This document shows, piece after piece, positions 1 through 5,704 of a stretch of DNA of 7,055 nt. The notes beneath the pieces are model-generated. The model saw only the letters and a program-made list of their open reading frames with translations, made no database searches and was not told where the DNA came from. The position numbers were made by a program, and so were the translations under genes. The DNA lies in contig JBIOYQ010000196.1 in assembly GCA_044870295.1 (NCBI GenBank), positions 1 through 7,055 on the forward strand, written 5' to 3'. The stretch is from AC-52 sp044870295. Lineage in GTDB: Bacteria > Actinomycetota > UBA4738. Positions within the stretch are counted from its first letter, which is position 1, and each line of letters starts with the position of its first letter.

Positions 1-466
1 CGCGGATGCAGACCGCCCGGAGGTACTCCAGGGTCGAGTGGTATCCGCGTTCGGCCAGCCAGGCCCCGGCGACCGGATAGCGGTCCTCCGGCTTGTCGCC
101 CAGCGTGAACAAGGCCTCCTTGCAACCGGCCGCCCGCCCCGCCTCGGCGATCGCCACCACCTGCTCCGGGGTGAGGAAGGGCGTGTCCAGCTTCGCCGGA
201 GGCTTGGCGAACGTGCAGTAGTGGCACTGGTCGCGGCACAGCATGGTGAGCGGGATGAACACCTTCCGCGAGTACGTGATGGTGCGGCCGTGCCCGAGGT
301 CGCGCAGCGACGCCGCGATCGTCAAGAGGTCATCGAGGTCTCCGTCTCGAGCCAGCAGGAGCGATTCGACCTCGTCGACGGAGAGGGTCTTGCCCGCCCG
401 CGCCCGGGCCAGGGCCCGGCGGACGCGATGATCTCGAGTGGCCGGCATCCCGTCGCAGCGTACCAT
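1..466 (-). CDS. fbiC: FO synthase, CofG-type radical SAM N-terminal part (fbiC/cofG), truncated by window edge
   Basis: Radical SAM enzyme that helps make Fo (7,8-didemethyl-8-hydroxy-5-deazaflavin), the chromophore of coenzyme F420, from a tyrosine-derived radical and the flavin-pathway pyrimidine intermediate; cytoplasmic. The reverse strand is open for 155 residues from ATG 466 to the edge. It contains the radical SAM cluster signature CRDQCHYC (C77, C81, C84) preceded by YSRKVFIPLT, and CKEALFTLGDKPE at 115-127, all typical of the CofG half. An N-terminal stretch like that of mycobacterial FbiC (RARAGKTLSVDE, 21-32) favours the fused FbiC form, but the CofH half would lie outside the window, so a stand-alone CofG remains possible. 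ATG 466 has only a distant GGAG upstream (about 14 bases). A second in-frame ATG at 448 (residue 7) is a plausible alternative start. It is transcribed divergently from cofD with six bases between the start codons. The family call is secure; the fused or unfused state is not. Confidence 0.93.
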   Translation of the reverse strand, partial: MVRCDGMPATRDHRVRRALARARAGKTLSVDEVESLLLARDGDLDDLLTIAASLRDLGHGRTITYSRKVFIPLTMLCRDQCHYCTFAKPPAKLDTPFLTPEQVVAIAEAGRAAGCKEALFTLGDKPEDRYPVAGAWLAERGYHSTLEYLRAVCIR

Positions 467-472
467 CGAGCC
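461..472 (+). promoter_or_regulatory. Putative -10 box (TACCAT) for a leaderless cofD transcript
   Basis: TACCAT at 461-466 fits the TAnnnT -10 consensus and is followed by six bases and then the cofD ATG at 473. This is the spacing expected when transcription starts at the A of the start codon, as in the leaderless genes common in Actinomycetota. There is no Shine-Dalgarno sequence before this ATG, which agrees. No good -35 element is visible 16-19 bases upstream. The same bases, read on the other strand, contain the likely fbiC start codon (464-466). Predicted from sequence only. Confidence 0.4.
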
Positions 473-1453
473 ATGAGACGCTCCGGGGGCAGGATCGTCG
501 CGCTGGCCGGAGGCGTGGGCGCGGGCAAGTTCTTGCGGGGCCTGCTTCGCGTGGTGTCACCGGAAGACGTGACCGTGGTGGTCAACACCGGCGACGACCT
601 TCGGATCCACGGGCTCCACGTGTCTCCCGATCTCGACTCGGTCACCTATTGGCTGGCGGGCGTGGCCGACCGCGAGCGCGGGTGGGGCAGGGTGGGTGAG
701 ACCTTCCGAGCGACGGAAGCGCTTCGGCGCATGGCCGCGCCGGGGTCGTGGTTCGGACTGGGCGACCTGGACCTGGCGACCCATCTGATGAGGTCCGGCC
801 TGATGGCCGGAGGGGCGACCTTGTCCGAGGCCACCGCCGTCGTGGCCGAACGGTTCGGGGTGCGCGCCACGATCCTGCCGATGGCCGACGATCCGGTGAC
901 GACGCGGATCGAGGCGGTGGATGAGACGGGCCGGCTCCTCGATCTGCACTTCCAGGAGTACTGGGTGGAGCGGGGCGGCCGCGACGACGTGAAGGGAGTG
1001 CGGTACCAGGGGGCGGAGCGAGCGCGCCCCGCGCCCGGAGTGCTCGCGGCGCTGGAAGCCGCGGATGCGGTCCTGGTCTGCCCGTCCAATCCGATCGCGT
1101 CGATCGATCCCATCCTGGCCGTGCCGGGTATCGCCGAGGCCGTCGCCGCTCGCCGGGAGGTGGTGGTGGGGGTCTCACCGATCGTTCGAGGCGCGCCGCT
1201 CCGCGGCATGGCCGACCGGCTGCTTCCCACAGCCGGCGTAGAGGTCTCGGCCGCCGGCGTGGCTGGTTATTACGCGGGCCGCGGCCTGATCGGATCCTGG
1301 GTCATCGACGAGCAGGATCGGGAGGCCGCCGTCCGGATCGAGGCCACCGGCGTACGGGTCTCGATCGTCGACACCATCATGACCGACGACGACGCCAGCG
1401 AGCGGCTGGCCCGAGCGGCCCTGGAAGCAGCCGTGCCGGCCGCCCCGTCATGA
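473..1453 (+). CDS. cofD: 2-phospho-L-lactate (or phosphoenolpyruvyl) transferase, CofD/FbiA
   Basis: Transfers the phospho-lactyl or phospho-enolpyruvyl moiety from its guanosine diphosphate carrier to Fo, giving F420-0 or dehydro-F420-0 and GMP; cytoplasmic. The 326 residues match the usual family length. Visible motifs are the N-terminal glycine-rich loop GGVGAGKFLRG (13-23), NTGDD (38-42), PDLDSVTYWLAG (52-63), FGLGDLDLATH (94-104), CPSNPIASI (203-211) and SPIVRG (235-240). D41 and D53 correspond to the acidic pair thought to bind metal and substrate in CofD structures. The start at ATG 473 places the glycine loop near the N-terminus as in relatives; the open frame extends much further upstream, but only antisense to fbiC. 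Small departures from the family pattern as I recall it: GVGAGK instead of GxGGAK or GGAR, and GMADRL where relatives usually have GPA. The stop overlaps the cofE start (ATGA, 1450-1453), so translational coupling is likely. In actinobacteria the same gene is called fbiA. Confidence 0.95.
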   Translation: MRRSGGRIVALAGGVGAGKFLRGLLRVVSPEDVTVVVNTGDDLRIHGLHVSPDLDSVTYWLAGVADRERGWGRVGETFRATEALRRMAAPGSWFGLGDLDLATHLMRSGLMAGGATLSEATAVVAERFGVRATILPMADDPVTTRIEAVDETGRLLDLHFQEYWVERGGRDDVKGVRYQGAERARPAPGVLAALEAADAVLVCPSNPIASIDPILAVPGIAEAVAARREVVVGVSPIVRGAPLRGMADRLLPTAGVEVSAAGVAGYYAGRGLIGSWVIDEQDREAAVRIEATGVRVSIVDTIMTDDDASERLARAALEAAVPAAPS

Positions 1454-2166
1454 AGGTGGAGCTGTTCCCCCTGCTCGGCATCGCCGAGGTTCGAGCCGGA
1501 GACCGCCTGTCCGACCTCCTGCTCGCCGCGCTGCCGGGATCCGGTGTGGCGCTTGAGGACGGAGACGTCGTCGCCATCACCCAGAAGGTGGTGTCGAAGG
1601 CCGAAGGGCGAGTGGTGCCGGTCGGCCCGGAGGGAAAGGCCGGATGGGTGGCTCGCGAGGCCCGCCGGATCGTGGCTCGACGCGGCGACCTGGTCATCGC
1701 GGAGACCCGCCACGGATTCGTGTGCGCGAACGCGGGCGTGGACGAGTCCAACGTCGCCGAGGGGTTCGTGAGCCTGCTGCCCGAGGACCCGGACGGCACC
1801 GCCGAGCGGATCCGCGCCGAGCTGGGCGCGGCCTCGGGAACCGACGTCGGTGTGGTCATCACCGACACCTTCGGGCGACCGTGGCGGCAGGGCGTCGTCA
1901 ACGTGGCCATCGGGTGCTCGGGCCTGCCGGCCCTGGTCGACCTGCGGGGAACGAAGGACGCGTTGGGCCGGGTCCTCGAGGTGACGGTGGTGGCGCTGGC
2001 CGACGAGATCGCCGCTGCCTGCGGGCTGGTGATGAGGAAGGCCGACGGTGTTCCGGCCGCGGTGGTCCGCGGTGTTCGAGCCGAAGGCCCGCACCTGCCG
2101 GCGTCGTCCATCGTGCGACCGTCCGAGGAGGACCTGTTCCCCTCGTCACCCCTCAGCCCGCCGTGA
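1450..2166 (+). CDS. cofE: Coenzyme F420-0:L-glutamate ligase, stand-alone CofE (FbiB N-terminal half)
   Basis: GTP-dependent ligase that adds the first and later gamma-linked glutamates to F420-0; cytoplasmic. At 238 residues it is one CofE domain. Motifs are GIAEVRAGDRL (10-20), EDGDVVAITQKVVSKAEGR (36-54), HGFVCANAGVDESNV (88-102), LLPEDPDGTAERIR (109-122), VVITDTFGRPWRQG (135-148), VDLRGTKDALGR (163-174) and ADEIAAACGLVMRKADGVP (184-202). The protein ends just after an RPSEEDLF segment (223-230) with a short Ser/Pro tail. In mycobacterial FbiB the ligase domain is followed by an FMN-binding nitroreductase-like domain of about 200 residues that reduces dehydro-F420; that domain is absent here, and the next gene begins at once. 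The start overlaps the cofD stop by four bases and the stop overlaps the next start (GTGA). No Shine-Dalgarno is visible, so translation probably depends on coupling. Confidence 0.95.
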   Translation: MKVELFPLLGIAEVRAGDRLSDLLLAALPGSGVALEDGDVVAITQKVVSKAEGRVVPVGPEGKAGWVAREARRIVARRGDLVIAETRHGFVCANAGVDESNVAEGFVSLLPEDPDGTAERIRAELGAASGTDVGVVITDTFGRPWRQGVVNVAIGCSGLPALVDLRGTKDALGRVLEVTVVALADEIAAACGLVMRKADGVPAAVVRGVRAEGPHLPASSIVRPSEEDLFPSSPLSPP

Positions 2167-2774
2167 CGGACCCGGCCGGCGCCGCCCCGCGCCCTCCGCT
2201 CAGCGCGGTGGTCCTGTGCGGGGGAGGCAGCCGGCGCATGGGCAGGGACAAGGCGCTGCTCCCGTTCGAAGGGGTGCCTCTGATCGCCCGGGTGACCGCG
2301 CGGGTTGGACAGGCCGCCGAGCCCGTGCTGCTGGCCCCCGGCATGCCGGGACGGTTCGCTCATCTCGGCCTCGAGGAGGTGGAGGACGATCCTCGCGGGA
2401 TCGGCCCACTCGGGGGGGTGATCGGAGGGCTCGTCGCGTCGCCCCACGATCTCATGGCCGCCGTCGCGGTCGATCTCCCCTTCGCCAGCCCCGAGGTGCT
2501 CTCACTGCTCGCGCGGCTCCGCCGAGGCGAGGACGCGGTCGTTCCGGTGACGGCCTCCGGGCCGCAGCCGCTGCATGCGATCTATGCGAGGAGCGCCCTG
2601 CCGCGTCTCCGGGCGGCGGTGCCCGCGCAACGGTATGCGCTCCGAGACGTGCTGGACGGACTGGAGGTTCGGCTCGTGCCCGAGGACGAATGGGCCGCCG
2701 CGGACCCGACGGGCCGATTCGCCCTCAACCTCAACCGGCCAGAGGATCTGACCCGGCTCGGCTACCCTGGCTGA
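2163..2774 (+). CDS. MobA-like nucleotidyltransferase in the F420 operon
   Basis: Predicted cytoplasmic nucleotidyltransferase of the MobA family, whose best-known role is attaching GMP to molybdenum cofactor. The 203 residues carry the signature LCGGGSRRMGRDKALLP (18-34), the loop DDPRGIGPLGGVIGGL (75-90), the metal-binding AVDLPF (102-107), QPLHAIYARSALPRL (135-149) and the C-terminal FALNLNRPEDL (186-196); all are characteristic of MobA. GTG 2163 is chosen because it makes a GTGA overlap with the cofE stop and puts the glycine-rich loop about 15 residues in, the usual distance; no ATG is available before the motif. Co-transcription with cofD and cofE suggests it could instead supply the guanylylated phospholactate or PEP donor (the CofC/FbiD reaction), but CofC has different motifs and I see none of them. 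The fold is certain; the substrate (Mo-cofactor, F420 precursor or another) is open. Confidence 0.85.
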   Translation: MTDPAGAAPRPPLSAVVLCGGGSRRMGRDKALLPFEGVPLIARVTARVGQAAEPVLLAPGMPGRFAHLGLEEVEDDPRGIGPLGGVIGGLVASPHDLMAAVAVDLPFASPEVLSLLARLRRGEDAVVPVTASGPQPLHAIYARSALPRLRAAVPAQRYALRDVLDGLEVRLVPEDEWAAADPTGRFALNLNRPEDLTRLGYPG

Positions 2775-2804
2775 CGCCATCCATCCAGACCGGCAGCGAG
2801 ACCC

Positions 2805-2811
2805 GAGGAGG
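2805..2811 (+). promoter_or_regulatory. Strong Shine-Dalgarno sequence (GAGGAGG) of the DUF5654-like gene
   Basis: GAGGAGG ends eight bases before the ATG at 2820, close to ideal spacing. It is the only strong ribosome binding site seen in the window; most other starts rely on overlaps or may be leaderless. It fixes the start of the membrane protein gene and suggests that this gene is translated independently of its upstream neighbour. Confidence 0.8.
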
Positions 2812-2819
2812 GAACGACC

Positions 2820-3173
2820 ATGAGCGACGAGCATCGCGGCCTGGGCGAACCGGGCGAGACCACCCCCGTCCCCATGGTGGGCGACGTGGTCAAGCGGACC
2901 ACCCGATTCTCCGGCGAGGTCGTTGCCACCATGATCTCCCTGGCCAGCGCCGCCTTCGGCGTGGTGGCGGCGCTCGCGTGGAACACGGCGATCACGAAGC
3001 TGTTCGAGAAGACGTTCGGGCCCCAGTCGGCCGGGACCATCGGGCTACTGTTCCTGTACGCGGTGGTGGTCACCTTGATCGGCGTGATCGTGATCGTCTC
3101 GCTGGGCCGACTGGCCGGCCGTATCAAGGCGCAGCCCCTCGAGTTCAAGTACCCTGGTGTCCCCAAGAGTTGA
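2820..3173 (+). CDS. Small two-helix membrane protein, DUF5654-like
   Basis: 117-residue membrane protein of unknown function. Residues 1-35 are polar and charged. They are followed by a hydrophobic helix at about 36-55 ending in the AALAWNTAI segment, a short charged loop with LFEKTFG (61-67), and a second helix at about 72-97. A basic tail with LGRLAGRIK (95-103) follows. The FGVVAALAWN...F..FG...G...L..Y pattern resembles the DUF5654 family of small membrane proteins; the match is from memory and not searched. The ATG at 2820 is fixed by the GAGGAGG eight bases upstream. It lies 45 bases after the MobA-like gene and 23 bases before the first DUF3105 gene, so co-transcription with either is possible. 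No catalytic motif is visible; a structural or channel-like role would be a guess. Confidence 0.8.
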   Translation: MSDEHRGLGEPGETTPVPMVGDVVKRTTRFSGEVVATMISLASAAFGVVAALAWNTAITKLFEKTFGPQSAGTIGLLFLYAVVVTLIGVIVIVSLGRLAGRIKAQPLEFKYPGVPKS

Positions 3174-3196
3174 CAGGCAAAGGACGTTCCCACCGC

Positions 3197-4063
3197 ATGG
3201 CCAAGAAGAAGCAGCAACGGAAGCGATCGGGTCCTGGCCGCGCCGGCGCCGGCGCCGCTTCGACGGCAACGACGTCCGTCAAGCCCACGCCGGCAACGCC
3301 CGGCGGTCCCAACCGCCTGGAGCGGAAGGAGGCCGCGCGGCTCGCCCGCGAGCGGCTGCGCCGGAAGGCGTCCCGCAAGAAGGTCTACCGCCGGATGGTG
3401 ATCGGTGGGGTGGTGGCCGCCGTGGTGGTCGGGATCGTGGCGCTGTCCACCCGCCCCAAGGGATCGTCCCTCAACGCCCAGGAGCGGCAACTGCTGGCCG
3501 CGGCACCGGCCGCCAAGTCGTCGGCCGGCTGTGACCCCGTGAAGAAGATCGGCCTGTACGACAACAACGACGCTCTCGACCACACGCACATCGGGAACGC
3601 GGACGCTCCGACACCGCCGCCCCTCTCCACCTACGCCTCCATACCCCCGGTGTCCGGGCCTCACAACCCCACGCCCCTCCCGGCGGGTGTGTACCCCTCC
3701 CCGCCGGACATCTACCAGAGCATCCACTCCCTGGAGCACGCGGCCGTCATCATCTGGTACGCGCCCGATGCCGCCTCGGACCCGAAGGTGGCCGACGAGC
3801 TGGCGAAGCTGCAGGACTTCTTCTCGCAATCGCGCGAGGAGGAGAAGGTCATCGTGGCCCCGTACAACTACCCGGACCAGGGGGATGCCGGAACGCTCCC
3901 CGCGGGCAAGCAGATGGTCCTGGCCGCGTGGCACCACTTGGAGACCTGCAACACCATCAGCCTGCCGGTCGCCTACGATTTCGTGGCCCACTACCGGTCC
4001 CCGACTCCGCAGGGTGAGAAGTACTTGGGCGACGCCCGCGAGCAGCAAGCTCCCATCGGCTAG
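3197..4063 (+). CDS. DUF3105 protein with a single N-terminal transmembrane anchor
   Basis: 288-residue membrane-anchored protein of unknown function. Residues 1-66 form a very basic, low-complexity tail (KKK/RKR start, Ala/Gly/Pro stretch, then a Lys/Arg/Glu-rich probable helix at 40-66). A transmembrane helix lies at about 67-85, and the remaining 200 residues should be extracytoplasmic by the positive-inside rule. The outer part shows DUF3105 features: DHTHIG (128-133), SGPHNPTPLPAGVYP (153-167), HSLEHAAVIIWY (177-188) and APYNYPDQ (221-228). C112 and C251 flank the domain and are kept in the downstream paralogue, so a disulfide is plausible. The conserved histidines (129, 131, 156, 177, 181, 246) could bind a metal; this is inference. 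The ATG at 3197 is preceded by AAAGGA at 3179-3184, a rather distant 12 bases. It lies 23 bases after the DUF5654-like gene and 24 before its paralogue. Confidence 0.88.
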   Translation: MAKKKQQRKRSGPGRAGAGAASTATTSVKPTPATPGGPNRLERKEAARLARERLRRKASRKKVYRRMVIGGVVAAVVVGIVALSTRPKGSSLNAQERQLLAAAPAAKSSAGCDPVKKIGLYDNNDALDHTHIGNADAPTPPPLSTYASIPPVSGPHNPTPLPAGVYPSPPDIYQSIHSLEHAAVIIWYAPDAASDPKVADELAKLQDFFSQSREEEKVIVAPYNYPDQGDAGTLPAGKQMVLAAWHHLETCNTISLPVAYDFVAHYRSPTPQGEKYLGDAREQQAPIG

Positions 4064-4087
4064 GCCGAGCCGGACCGCACTCTTCCC

Positions 4088-4744
4088 ATGCGCCTCACCG
4101 TCGGCATCCTGGCGGCGTCCATCCTGCTCGCAGCGTGCTCGGGAGGGGCGACCAGGGTGGTGGACACGCCCACGACCGCCTCGACCCCGACGGCGGAGGA
4201 ACGAGTCGCGGGCTGCGGGGCCGTGCGGATCACGCCCCCGTACGACCCGGCCGATCTGGACCGATCGCACATCGGCGGGGGCAACCTGCCGCAGCCCCCA
4301 CCCCTGTCGAGCTACGCCACGCAGCCACCGGCCTCAGGTCCTCACGACCCGACGCCCCTGCCCGCCGGCGCCTACCCGACGCCGCCGCCCGTGACCCGAA
4401 CGATCCATTCGATGGAGCACGCGGCCGTCGTCATCTGGTTCGATCCGACCGGGGTCTCCCTGACGCAGCCCGAGGGGCAGCTCCGCGCCATCATCGAGTT
4501 TCTCGCGGCCGGGAACACCGGAGATCACGTGATCGTGGCGCCGTATGACTATCCGGATCAGGGATCGGCCGGGCAGCTGCCGACCGGCATGTCCATGGCG
4601 CTGGTCGCGTGGCACCGGCTCCAGCTCTGCCAGCGCATCAGCCTGTCCGTCGCCCAGGCGTTCGTCGACGCGTTCCGGTTCGACCCCGACGCCCCGGAGC
4701 GCTACCGGGGGGAGGCGCCCGAGCTCGGCGTCCCCATCGGCTGA
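4088..4744 (+). CDS. DUF3105 lipoprotein, paralogue of the upstream gene
   Basis: 218-residue predicted lipoprotein of unknown function. The signal peptide MRLTVGILAASILLAAC has a short basic start, a hydrophobic core and the lipobox LAAC, with the lipidated cysteine at 17. A Thr/Ala/Pro-rich linker follows to about residue 40. The DUF3105 domain then runs to the end: SHIG (60-63), SGPHDPTPLPAGAYP (83-97), HSMEHAAVVIWF (107-118), APYDYPDQGSAGQLP (151-165) and a final PIG shared with the upstream protein. By eye around half of the aligned domain is identical to that protein. C43 and C181 match its C112 and C251. It begins 24 bases after the upstream stop without a visible Shine-Dalgarno sequence. 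Its last 43 bases overlap the end of the convergent nucleotidyltransferase gene. The change of anchor between the two copies suggests both act outside the cytoplasmic membrane, perhaps at different distances from it. Confidence 0.88.
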   Translation: MRLTVGILAASILLAACSGGATRVVDTPTTASTPTAEERVAGCGAVRITPPYDPADLDRSHIGGGNLPQPPPLSSYATQPPASGPHDPTPLPAGAYPTPPPVTRTIHSMEHAAVVIWFDPTGVSLTQPEGQLRAIIEFLAAGNTGDHVIVAPYDYPDQGSAGQLPTGMSMALVAWHRLQLCQRISLSVAQAFVDAFRFDPDAPERYRGEAPELGVPIG

Positions 4745-5703
4745 GCCGCGGCCACCTCACCTTCCCCCAGGACGGCTCCCGTGACGGTGGCGCCCGCTCC
4801 GACCCTGGCCTTGGGGCCCAGCACGGAGTCGCGCACGCGGGCTCCTGCCTCGACCACCGCCCCGGCCAGCAGGACGGCGTCCTCCACCTCCGCATCGTCC
4901 TCGACCCTGGCGTGCGGACCGACGACCACCCACCGCCCGAGGTGGGATCGGAGCGACACCGACGCCGTCGGGTCCAGGTAGGGAGCCGCATAGGAGAGGC
5001 CGCGGACCCGTCCCTCCAGGGCGTCGAATGTGGCTCGCAGGTACTTCTCGGGCGTGCCCAGGTCCATCCAATAGGCATCCGAGACGAACCCCGACACGAG
5101 CCGGCCCGAGCGGATGAGGTCGGGGAAGAGCTTGCGCTCGATGGACACCGCCCGGTCCGTAGGGACGCCGGCCAGCGCGTCGGGATCGAGCACGTAGGTC
5201 CCCGCGTTGACCAGGCCGGGGCCCTCGTCGGCCGGCTTCTCCCGGAACTCGAGCACGCGGCCGTCGCCGTCCACCGTGACCAGGCCGTAGGGGCGGGCGT
5301 CCTCGACGGAGGCGAGCGTGATCGTCGCCATGGCCTGCGTGGCCCGATGGTGGGCCAGTAGCTCCGTCAGGTCCAGATCCGTGAGGATGTCCCCGTTCAG
5401 GACGAAGAACGCTTCGTGAAGCCCTCGCGCGGCGTTGGCCACGGCCCCCCCGGTGCCGAGCGGCACGGGCTCCGGGATCCACACGACCCGCGGATCCGAG
5501 CGCCGGCGGTCCAGCACGGGGCGAAACGCGGCCTCGAGGTAGGAGGACGACAGCAGTGCCTCCTCCACCCCGTGCGCCGCCAGGTGGTCCAGGACATGGT
5601 CCAGGAACGGCCGGTCGACCAGGGGGACCAGCGGCTTGGGAAGTGTCTCGGTGAGCGGTCGGAGGCGGGTTCCCTCCCCTCCGACCAGGACGACAGCCTT
5701 CAC
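4702..5703 (-). CDS. Sugar-1-phosphate nucleotidyltransferase with beta-helix C-terminal domain
   Basis: Cytoplasmic enzyme that activates a sugar-1-phosphate to an NDP-sugar for glycan synthesis. Of 333 residues, 1-235 are the NTP-transferase domain: VGGEGTRLRPLTETLPKP (7-24), PLGTGGAV (81-88), LNGDILTDLD (102-111, with metal-binding D105), FREKP (153-157), NAGTYVL (166-172) and the DLGTPEKY motif (214-221). Residues about 245-316 have an imperfect hexapeptide rhythm (VVVGPHA, AVVEAGA, SVLGPKA, ATVTGA) typical of a left-handed beta-helix. The architecture fits mannose-1-phosphate guanylyltransferase-like proteins; glucose-1-phosphate thymidylyl- or uridylyltransferase activity cannot be excluded. 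The start is GTG 5703, because the family signature begins right after it and the upstream stop lies one base before (TGA-C-GTG). No Shine-Dalgarno is visible, so coupling to the upstream glycosyltransferase is likely. The final dozen residues are encoded in the 43-base overlap with the convergent DUF3105 gene. Confidence 0.92.
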   Translation of the reverse strand: MKAVVLVGGEGTRLRPLTETLPKPLVPLVDRPFLDHVLDHLAAHGVEEALLSSSYLEAAFRPVLDRRRSDPRVVWIPEPVPLGTGGAVANAARGLHEAFFVLNGDILTDLDLTELLAHHRATQAMATITLASVEDARPYGLVTVDGDGRVLEFREKPADEGPGLVNAGTYVLDPDALAGVPTDRAVSIERKLFPDLIRSGRLVSGFVSDAYWMDLGTPEKYLRATFDALEGRVRGLSYAAPYLDPTASVSLRSHLGRWVVVGPHARVEDDAEVEDAVLLAGAVVEAGARVRDSVLGPKARVGAGATVTGAVLGEGEVAAAQPMGTPSSGASPR

Positions 5704-5704
5704 G

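Noticed and set aside
38..472. 145-residue N-terminal extension of the cofD open frame
   Set aside because: It lies entirely antisense to fbiC, has no homology-like motifs, and relatives begin just before the glycine loop; ATG 473 is the sensible start.
2763..2768. TACCCT as a -10 box for the DUF5654-like gene
   Set aside because: It lies in the last codons of the MobA-like gene with no matching -35 element and too little support beyond a degenerate hexamer.
2048..3196. Upstream continuation of the first DUF3105 frame
   Set aside because: It runs out of frame through cofE, the MobA-like and DUF5654-like genes with Arg/Pro-rich shadow sequence; ATG 3197 starts a normal basic tail plus transmembrane helix.
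3238..3257. Short CGGCGC-type repeat
   Set aside because: It encodes the Ala/Gly linker in the basic tail of the DUF3105 protein and looks like ordinary low-complexity coding sequence.
4057..4072. Possible terminator hairpin (CGGCT/AGCCG) at the end of the first DUF3105 gene
   Set aside because: The stem is only five base pairs and no T-run follows; in GC-rich DNA this is expected by chance, and the next gene is close by on the same strand.
2762..4270. Long open frame of about 500 codons on the minus strand
   Set aside because: It is antisense to three well-supported genes, is Arg/Gly/Val/His-rich without domain motifs, and is explained by few stop codons in GC-rich DNA.
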